The notes beneath the pieces were generated by a model, which saw only the letters and a list, made by a program, of their open reading frames with translations, did not search any database and was not told the origin of the DNA. Shown here piece by piece: positions 55,755 to 64,000 of a DNA stretch of 64,000 nt (positions within the stretch are counted from its first letter, which is position 1; every line of letters begins with the position of its first letter). The position numbers were made by a program, and so were the translations under genes. This stretch comes from Marsupella aquatica (Eukaryota > Marchantiophyta), in contig OZ316891.1 in assembly GCA_973895155.1 (NCBI GenBank), forward strand, positions 16,182,001 through 16,246,000, in the 5' to 3' direction.

Positions 55755-58700
55755 TGTCGAGGTCAATCGTTCTGACGCGTCCGTCTACCGGTGACCTTGT
55801 ATCCATTCCATTGTCGGCCAATGACGTATACAAGCAAGTTAGTGAAAATTATCTCTGTGGGCGCTTTGGTTTGGATTTGAACGACATTGAGGACATTTTG
55901 GAGGAGGGAAATGGAGATGAAGCGTCTAATTTCACTTCTTCTTTTGATGTTGATGACGGGATTCGTTTTTGGCACCTGAATGCAGGAATTTGGTATTCTA
56001 TTGTCATTCAAAAACCAGTCGCATCCGATCTCCCATCTTCATCCAAACCCTTTGTTGATGTTGTCCTGCTTTCAGATAGCGATGATGATGGACCTGCTTT
56101 GCCTGAGCGTAGTGCTAAATCCCCTCACACCGTTGTTAAACAGGAGGTTACCCCTGTTAAACAAGAGGTTACAGCAGTTTTTACCAAAAATTCCATTGTG
56201 TATCGGAGAAGTGCAATGGATACCATTCTCAAGTCAATTGGTTCCAGTGAAATCTCGAGGTTCATCGCGGCTGGGGACTTCTTCCATGAACAAGTTGACT
56301 GTTTGCCAAAGAAATACAATGGAAATATTGTATTCGAGTTGCCTCCTGCGACGACAGCTCTTTCGAAGGGGTCACGTCTACGCGACATGGACCAGTCAAA
56401 GGATTGCTACATGTGGACCAGAATATTTCCTACATCAGCTAATGTTCATCCCAAGAAATATTGGGAATTTGGTAAAGTAACGTGCACTGGTTCCATTGAG
56501 TGTAGGAATAATACGTGCGACTATTTTCAGCGAAAGAAAAGGAGGAACCAGAAGGCCTGGGGTGGAACCCCCAAACTTGGCGGGCAACATCGTGTTGGCT
56601 CCTTCATTGACGAAGGTGGAGTTGTTTGCCAATTTTGTGATCAAGTTCCGTTTTGTGTCCAATCCTGTCCAGCAAGGTTATTTTACATGTACCCCCAGGT
56701 TCTAGTTGACTCAGAAACCTGTACTCACATGTCCGGCTTGGCAATTCATATGGGGATCCACAACCATCCTTCAAGAAAGGTGTTTTCTCGGAGCGCAGAG
56801 AAGATTGTTGAGGAGGTTATCAAAAAGAAATTGGAAGGAAATCCAATTTTCACCCCTGCTGGTGTAAAAAATGTGGCGATAGGGTCCTTTGTAAAGTCCT
56901 TGTGTGAAAGTATGGAAGATATTCAAGATATTGAAGAAACAGAGATATTTGAGTCTCTCATGGTAGTTTCCACACCCCAGAAGTTTGCGTCCCTCTTTCG
57001 TAGTGTTAGACAGGACCAGAAAGGTCGAGGTGAACTAGATTTTCTTGTTCGGTATCAAAGAAATATCAACATGCCTTTCCTCCAAAGGTACCTCCTACCA
57101 GGTCAAGGATCTCAAGAAGACCGTCCTCACATATTCAAGATGACTTCGATCGGCCATGGATCAGGCGTCGATCTTTTGAGACAAATGCAACCTGGTGGAA
57201 GTCTCGAAGGTGCTTGGGTAAGTTTTGATGTGATGAAACGGCTTACAAAAGACTAGGTTACTTTTAGTGCGCATATTTATGATCACAACTATCGCGCTCT
57301 GTGTACCTTATTCACCTGCGAACTAAAAGCAGAGGATACAGAGTCGTTTGAGAAGGCTTGGAGACTAATGATTGAGGTGTCCAAAGAGAATGGATTAGAA
57401 AATCCAATTATTCATGGATTCATGGCGGACAATGCTCAAGCTGGTTGGCTGGCAGTCCGAAATGTCTTTTTTGGAGGGCATCCAAACCCTGAGCGTGAGC
57501 GAACTGACGCATTCCATTTCTACCAAGCCTTCCATCGCCATTCGATTGAAGGAGTGATTGAAGATAGTCAAGCAGAGCATCGTAGGCTTTGGGATAAGAT
57601 GCGAAATGCCCCCACGTTTGTAGAGGCTTACAGAATTTCAAGGGAGATTGATTTGTGGTGGCAGTCGGGTAACTGTGTCCCCGGGAAGCTCCGGATGCTC
57701 CAGAGTTGGATTTCATGGTGGGTCGTCAGGTGGAGACAATGGGGAAATTTTATTCGTTTGGTAAGTTAGTTTACTTTGCTTTCCGCTCTTTAGGTATTGC
57801 AGTGCTATATTCTCATTTCAAAATGTTTGTATCCATATTCAAATATTACAATACCATAGCATCCTTTAATACTAGCGCCTGGCGCTATCATTTATTCAAA
57901 CTGTCATATGACACAATAGGACAAAATAAGTTGTCCCTTAATGTACAGTGCCAGTTTTGACTTCTAGGGACAGAGTCCACTTCACTAGCGCCCGACGCTA
58001 GTGTTTTCTTGTTCTGTAACAGACACTTTATTCTATGTGATTGCAGAACAAGAGTGTCAAAGAAGGGGCTAAGATTCCTAATTGTACAGGATCAGAGTCC
58101 GTGCACGCAGGTATGAAAGCATGGGTAATGAAGAAAAAGGTTGGGCTCTTTGAGGCATGTGAAATGGACCAAAATCGAGCTATTTCTCAGGTTGCTGCTT
58201 ACACTGCGTATCGAAAAGGGTTGCATAGAGGAAAAGGTCCCACAATTTGGGAACTCGCTTTCTGATCAGCGGACCAAGCAGGCTCCCCCAAGTTGTATGA
58301 AGACGCAATGAATATGCTACTGTCCTACGCTGCCGAGTTTGACTTGGAGAGACGTGCACCTCTCAATGGAGACGTTGTCACCAAGTCTTTGAAGAGGAAA
58401 GGACATGCATCTGGGAATATCTCGCCACAAGACTCCCATAGGCATGATAAAATCCTTGTCACCTCGCCCAATACTAGATCGATGAAAAGGAAGAATCTTA
58501 ATTGCACGGCGTTTGATGCTATCCCTGGCCCCACGCCTCAAGTTGATCCTGTTGTTAATCTGTCTGGAAGTGACATATTGTGCGGTGGAGAAGATGTCGA
58601 TTTCAATACCCCTCCTGCTCGAGACCGAACGCGTTCAACGAGGCTTCCCCAGACTGCTCCCTCCGTGCTTCAGCAACCGTTACAAGAGTGTCCTGTCCGT

Positions 58701-59573
58701 GAGACGGAGGTTGCTCTAGCTACATGGCAATTATGTCGAACTTCAAAATTTGGCGCTGGTCCTCAGTGCAACGGATCATTTTCCCGTAATTCTGAAAGAG
58801 ATGAGTGTTGCAATCGCGTGAAAAAAGTTGGATTTCCCTCACCACATGGTGTTATCGGAATTGTTGTCAAAGGTCAATGGATTTTCAGGGGGGAACCCAT
58901 AACCGAAATGATTTGGTTTTGCCCAAACAATACATGTTACAGAAGCCGCCCGCGTCGAGGTGTCTTGAATTTGCCCCCTTTCCCTGATGTTCTTCCCGTT
59001 TTGAAAGGGACAAATGTTTCGGAGGACGAGCTGCAATATCTTCTTGACAACGGAATCTCCCTAGTGCACGGAAATGAACTTACAACTAGACCCCCGTCAG
59101 ATTTTGATCTTCGAATCAATGTCAATATCTTTCCAGAACATGTGAATCTTCTCGAACCCAATGTTCGTCTCCGAAGCCGGAATGGGAGGAATACGGTTCC
59201 TCGGTCAAATCTTACCCAGGGTCACATGAACAGAATTGCGTCTGCAAAAAAACAGACGATGTACATTCAGGGAGAGTGGGATGTTGCGATTGGGAATGCA
59301 TGGGGAAAACAGTTTAAGGTGCAAACGCACGAAAATATGCGGACGCCAAATTGTTACTTTGTTCAAATTTGCATTTTCCCCACTTGCTCGTGTGAGGATT
59401 TCTACCGGCGACATTCCCGGAAACATTCATATATGCCTTGCAAACATTTGTATTGGATTTTCCTTACCGTTTTCAAACTAGACGTTGAGGAATCTACATT
59501 GACCAGCCAACCAATTCTCACTGTTGGAGAGGTTCGGCTCATATTAGAGAGGCAAAATGCTCATCGTTTATAG
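55755..59573 (+). pseudogene. MULE transposase with FLYWCH-like and SWIM zinc fingers (copy 2)
   Basis: The start MSRSIVLTRPS at 55755 is shared with copy 1; the frame is open upstream to 55688. A Cys/His-rich N-terminal region ends in HMGIHNHP, like FLYWCH/FAR1-type fingers. The catalytic DDE domain follows: D in SFDVMKRL, D in MADNAQAGW with downstream FHFYQAFH, and E in GSESVHAGMK. A C-terminal SWIM finger is at 59385-59447 (CSC...CKH). One intron runs from about 57761 to 58044, though the frame near 57680-57760 is doubtful. Stops lie at 57254-57256 (TAG) and 58263-58265 (TGA, arginine in element A). It would cut and join the element ends. Family is secure; this copy is nonfunctional unless read through. 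Confidence 0.85.
57873..58000. repeat. Two palindromes in the transposase intron
   Basis: TAGCGCCTGGCGCTA (57873-57887) is perfect and TAGCGCCCGACGCTA (57986-58000) has one mismatch. Both are within the predicted intron. Confidence 0.93.
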
Positions 59574-60162
59574 CATGAATCATGATGATGTAGGTTGTAT
59601 TATTGGTCCAAACGGTTATATTGATTTTGTCGTATGTCAATGGTATAGTGTTATTGATGTCGCGTCATGTTTTGTTAGCGCCAGGCGCTGGTAAATTTTT
59701 CGTCTGGGCTACACCGTTAAATGTCATTGTGTTGTGATTTATGTTCTCAACGCCAACTATTTGTTTCCTTGAATAACAATAAGATAGCGCTAGGCGCTAG
59801 TCAATCCGTTGTTCACTTTTATTTTGGACCACATAATGACATAAAGTTTTGGGTTGCGTTGATTTTGTATTATTTTCATATATTTTGTTGCCGATTGTGG
59901 TGGGACCTACCATTTTGTGCGCATTTCTTGACATTTTTATGTATGCTCCCCCTTGTTTGTGTTGGGATATAAGGTTCAATTATTATGTGGTTCAGCAATT
60001 CATTACAAGGTATCCTCCCTCACCGCAATGGACTAACTCCAACTTCAACTGCTGATTGTGTGTTCTTTCCCTTGGTACAAGATGTTTTTTCCTGGTAACA
60101 GCATAAGGCAAACAGGAAAAGTATTTCCTGTTTTCCTGTTTGCTGTCTCCGTCGCTATACCC
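59574..60162 (+). other. 3' flank of the transposase and right end of copy 2
   Basis: Noncoding. It holds two palindromes and the right terminal repeat (TTCCTGGTAACAG, CCTGTTTTCCTGTTTGCTG and the terminal CGCTATACCC). Confidence 0.7.
59676..59799. repeat. Two palindromes after the transposase
   Basis: TAGCGCCAGGCGCTG (59676-59690) and TAGCGCTAGGCGCTA (59785-59799) are equivalent to the pair in element A. Confidence 0.92.
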
Positions 60163-60246
60163 CTCCTTGCTTCCAAATGTCTTTGCCCAAGTCTATCGTT
60201 GCACACTATAACGACTTATTGATGTTGTGAAGTAAATTTGTGTGCA

Positions 60247-60754
60247 GGTCTCTGAATCTGCCACCAGATTCCATATCCACCAGATTCCTTGGTCATCCAC
60301 CTACATCAGGCAAGCAATGACCAAAACTTGGCGAGGTATGGTGATCACCCGTTCTATGAGGAGAGCAGAGGACACTCTAACCAGACGTGTACGTAGACTG
60401 TACAAGTTGATGGTTCGGGATGAAGTCCTCCCTAGAGGTCTAGGGGTCCTGTGCTACTACTGAGACATTGCCCCTGTCAGACATAGCAATCTGCCTCGAG
60501 CACTCCGACGCGTCCCAAGACCTAAACGTCTGCCCATATACCTTCAATTTTGTGTGAAGACCGATGGAGTGCCTGACGCCTCCAAGGCTCAGCTTAATGC
60601 CTGTATTCATGAATTGACTGCAGAGTGCACTATCTGTTCCCAAGACCCGGCACTTGATGAGAATGCAAAGTTGAATCAGCTTGGTCGGATGGCCCGTTTC
60701 TGTTGTGTGGTTTATAATACACATCCTTGGGTGAATCTGTCCATACCTTAGGAT
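60247..60754 (+). pseudogene. Exon-like ORF right of MULE copy 2, unknown
   Basis: After an AG acceptor at 60246 one frame runs to TAG at about 60751 with a single TGA at 60461-60463. It encodes an Arg-rich segment (MVITRSMRRAEDTLTRRVRR) and a Cys-containing part (ELTAECTICSQDPALDENAK). No domain recognised. With copy 2 removed it lies about 230 bp after the viroplasmin-like ORF on the same strand, so both may be exons of one old gene with the MULE in an intron. Confidence 0.4.
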
Positions 60755-61338
60755 GGCCCCAATTTTCACGGTACGGTAGTTTAGGTTACTGTGACACGGG
60801 TAATGTGTCACTTAACCAAACCCAGGTCATAGATTAGGTCTTATAGGGTCGTTAGGACCGTAGCCGTAGCGTAGAATAGCACGTACAGTCGTCTGTTTGC
60901 CATTATGAATAGATTAGGAGTAGGTTAAGTCGACCAAATGATTACAAATTTAGGAGGAGGATTATTACACACGACCGAGGTACGGTGGCGGCGACGGAGT
61001 AAAAATCCGTTAGAAGAATCATGCTTGGACCGAGGCACCGACTTCAGCTCATTATCAACGACCAAAACGGCCTGGCCTTCTCACGCCCTCTCATATGGTC
61101 GTTGATAAGAGAGGAGCCGATGGCACTACGGGCCATTTGCTCATTTCTACCTTTTGGAATTCGCGGACGCTGCCATTCACTCGCCTTTTTGCTCGAATCA
61201 AGCTGACCTTTACAAGGAGATTATTGAGGGATAAGAGCGGAATGTGGCGAGATTTAGTCAGGACGAGCAAGGCCTCCACAAGCACGAGGACCAGTCGGGT
61301 GGGAACGCGGACTTAACGAACCGGACTACAAGGTTAGT

Positions 61339-63120
61339 ATGACCCTTACAGCCTTGGGATTTTGGACCTTGTTTGGCAAGGTAGGTGCTAAGTTCTCCGA
61401 GACTTACTGGTACTCTTGTCCCGAGAAAGCCACTTACAAACAAAGATACGCAAAGCTAGTGGCCAAGGTAGCACTGGTTAATTGTGAGAAGATAGCCATC
61501 ACCAGGGATTCTAGCTACAATGAGCTGCGAGACTACATCACCGAGCTATATCTCAACGAGGAAGGGCTTAGATCGGTAGCAGAGGCGATTCTTGAGGTCC
61601 CAGCAAAGTTCTTTAGGTTGAAGGGCAGCCAACGGCTTACTCAAGCGGAGTTTGACAAGATTCCGGGGTACCTAGACGAGCAGATCGCAGCCGAAAAGCG
61701 CCAGGAAGACATCAGCAGACAACGGGAAGCGGTGCATAATCTTACTTTCCTCGGGGAAAATTCCAACGCCTTTGATTGGGATATGGCCACCCCAACACCA
61801 CCAGCACCTCAGCACTTCAAACCCGAGGGTAAGACGGACAACAGATACAAGCAGGGGTCGTGCACCAACTTAATTTGCATGGAGCGGCTTAACTTCATAC
61901 GGACTACCCTACACATGATTGAGCCACGATCCCAGATCTCCCTCTGCACGATCGTGCAGGTGGAACAATACAAACAGCGGAATTGGACCCAATTCTTTTA
62001 CTAAAGATTCTCGGGGGAGCTGAAGCGGGCTCAGGGTGGTATGGCTATTGGGGGGAAGACTTACTTGGGAAGTCATATCGCCATCATCCTCGCCTGGTAC
62101 AAGGCACGGCAGGAGGCCAGAGGAAAGAATATGGCCACCTCAGCCCCGACTAATGTCACCCCCGCCCCAGAGGAGGCAACCCCGAGCACGCGGACTACCG
62201 CTCCTCGGCAAAACCCCGAGCCGGAAGCCCCGACTAATACTCCGTTACCTCCTCCTGTTGAAATTCTGCCGCCCCCTTCCGTCGAGCCTCCGCTACCCGC
62301 GGTACGACCACCCCCAATCCCCCCACCACCTGAAGAAACCTTCCCCTCCCCAGCGAAGACTACGGAGGAGATCGTTGCCCCGCCCGAGGAATCACCGGTA
62401 CTCGAGAGGATGGAGGACTACCAAATAGCCCCGGGGACCATGGCCTACGACCTGGTCCAGAAGTTTAGCCAGACTATGTCTGGGGAGCTGGCGACGTACA
62501 TCGGACAACAAGTCGCGGTGTACTTTCAACCAACCTTCTTCATGTTAGAGCACCAACCACGGATTGTAAGCCGCTTGGAAGAAGAACTCATGGCAAAGGG
62601 GAATGAGATCGAGCGCCTCCAAATGCTGGTAGAGCACCTCGAGGAGGAGGCCACTACCCGCCGCGAGGAGTTAGTCCGCACCGTCGAACAGAGGGACGGA
62701 CTAACACAGGAGTTGAGCGGAGCGCAAGCAGATCTCAAGAAGCTGGATGACACCATGCTTCAATTATGCTCAGAATCTTCGGCTCGGGTTACCAGCCTGA
62801 CCGACCTCAACAAACAGTTCCTGCAGGCAGCTCAACAGGTAGCTAGTCTCTCCGCCAAATGGGATAAATTGCTGGCGCAGGACCAGACCCATCGCGACTC
62901 CATTAACCAGCTCAACCTGGAGGTAGCGCAGCTCCAGACAGAGGCCGATGAAGCTGCAAACGAGGCGGAGGAGGTGGTGCGGGACAACAAGGCCTTGCTG
63001 GATCACGTTGCCCTGCTTGTCCTCCGGCGGGGAAAACCTAGGCCCACCTCTGATCAAGGTGGCTCGAGGTCTCACCCCGATAGGGGGACAAACCCTGGTC
63101 CGACCACAACACACACGTAA
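61339..63120 (+). pseudogene. E-family LTR ORF (E2 copy)
   Basis: One reading frame of 593 codons plus stop, with a single internal TAA at 62002-62004. The N-terminus (MTLTALGFWTLFGKVG) matches E1. About residues 150-165 form a junction where the globular domain retained in E1 is missing. The part after the stop has GGKTYLGSHIAIILAWYKA, a proline-rich linker and a coiled coil (about 62560-63000) ending in SRSHPDRGTNPG. The architecture (globular, proline-rich, coiled coil) is that of the B-family protein. Function unknown. Confidence 0.65.
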
Positions 63121-64000
63121 GGGGTGGTTAGCGAAGGGTGGAAGCAGGCGTCGCGCGAGGCATTTGAGTCAACGACATCTTTTGGTTAAGCGTAATGACA
63201 GAATAGCTGTCATTAGGCGCCGATTAGCGGCAGTAGGAAGAATTAGGACCAAATCAGTTAGGAGCAACCAGCGTAGGATGGAGTCCATCAACGGACTAGA
63301 TTTTGTCAATAGGCTTAGCTGCTGCCATTCCGGTTAGCACTCTTGTCGTCAACGGTCAACCAGTCAGTACGGCACGGCCAGTTAGTCAGAGGGTAGTTAG
63401 TCAGTAGGTATTGCCTCGGAAGGTAGTATCCTCCGGTTCCCTTCCGCAAACGTAGTATTTAGGCTTCCTCTTCCGCTATGGAAGGGGGAGAAGGCTTAGT
63501 TATCTCGGCAGAAGAAAAGGCGAGACATGGGGAGTCCGGCCTGAGTAGGGTCAGAGCGCACCAAGGAGTGAGAGCCAGAGTCGAGCTTGCTAGGCAAGTG
63601 CAAGGCGGGGCCTCGTAGAGACTGGGCATCGACTGTCGTTGGGCCTACTGGACCCCTTAGAAGTTGAGTAAACCATGTAAACTGATGCTTCGCTGAGTAA
63701 ATGTAGTCTTTTCCCTCTAATGTTTCCGCGAGTAAATGGTGTTGTGTGTATGCTTTGTTTGGGCAAAGGCGCCATTTCAAAGGACGTACCGGGTGCGGAC
63801 TAATGGTAGGGATTGCCACCCATTGCATGTCACAAGGTTCTATCGCATCGATGGCTTGAAAGCCCCAAGCCGGGAGTTAGTCCGAGTCACTAACTAAGGG
63901 AAAATTCCAGCGGTGGAAAATAAATATACCTATGACTAGTACGAATTGCGTAAGCGTTATACCAATAAGTTTATCGACTTAGCCTGACTTAGGGCTAAAC
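63121..64000 (+). other. 3' noncoding part of E2
   Basis: It is colinear with E1 38118 to about 39005. No gene is supported. Confidence 0.6.

Larger units (their letters stand above)
49581..60162 (+). mobile_element. Mutator-like element copy 2, 10.6 kb, with complete gene set
   Basis: The element is flanked by CTCCTTGC at 49573-49580 and 60163-60170 (8 bp). Ends GAGGTGTTTAC and, reversed, GGGTATAGCG are imperfect inverted repeats followed by AAACAG- and CTGGTAACAG-type subterminal motifs. It carries the transposase on + (55755-59573) and, on -, the ParB-methyltransferase-like gene and a small ORF. It has 18 recognisable palindromes. The genes carry a few stops and one 1-bp deletion, so this copy is probably not autonomous now. 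Confidence 0.93.
60790..64000 (+). mobile_element. E2: second E-family TG... unit, truncated by window end
   Basis: It starts TGTGACACGGGTAATG and is colinear with E1 to the window edge. The right end and target duplication are not visible. Compared with E1 it lacks about 1.3 kb (E1 about 36358-37627, junction at a shared CCTC(A/G)GC) but keeps about 0.8 kb that E1 has lost (about 62020-62840). Confidence 0.8.

Overview
The window is a nested stack of transposable elements from a large, repeat-rich eukaryotic genome, most likely a streptophyte (land plant or close relative). The evidence is a Ty3/gypsy primer-binding site matching plant tRNA-Asp, gypsy integrases, a CACTA element, a PIF/Harbinger fragment, Mutator-like elements and short GT-AG introns. 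No rRNA, tRNA or CRISPR array was found. No intact host gene is certain; one degraded locus (about 45.9-49.6 kb, continuing at 60.2-60.75 kb) may be an old gene.

Two systems stand out. The first is a family of Mutator-like elements, seen as a 3' part (A, 1 to about 2035), an insertion of 7.4 kb (copy 1, 14418-21819), an insertion of 10.6 kb (copy 2, 49581-60162) and an end remnant (about 40825-41130). Copy 2 carries divergent genes: a SWIM-finger MULE transposase on + and, on -, a five-exon gene of about 1219 codons. That second gene joins a ParB-like domain to a beta-class DNA-methyltransferase-like domain. A third small conserved reading frame lies beyond it. About 33 copies of a 15-bp palindrome (TAGCGCC-N-GGCGCTA) lie in the introns, divergent promoter and flanks of these elements, never in an exon. 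A ParB-like protein plus many dispersed palindromes resembles a ParB/parS pair, or a modification enzyme with its own target sites.

The second system is a set of TG...CA units with 5-bp target duplications and no internal pol region: B1, 2344-22679; B2, 27752-32393; E1, 35356-39104; E2, from 60790. They look like solo LTRs, but each holds a long ORF related to proteins often found beside plant retrotransposon pol genes. In gypsy element C (8474-14247) such an ORF lies beyond the polypurine tract, inside the 3.9-kb LTR. This suggests gypsy lineages that encode a protein within the LTR.

Layout: 1-2035 MULE A; 2036-2343 end of the 3' ORF of gypsy D; 2344-22679 B1, containing a solo LTR (3603-6036), gypsy C and MULE copy 1; 22680-26660 gypsy D (-); 26690-33056 F remnant split by B2; 33057-35130 mostly blank with a Harbinger fragment; 35131-45700 an older repeat split by E1 and by the CACTA element (39638-45364); 45700-49580 degraded locus with a viroplasmin/RNase H1-like domain; 49581-60162 MULE copy 2; 60163-60789 continuation of that locus; 60790-64000 E2. 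Most coding regions carry one or a few nonsense mutations or small indels, so the elements look relatively recent but disabled at these positions.
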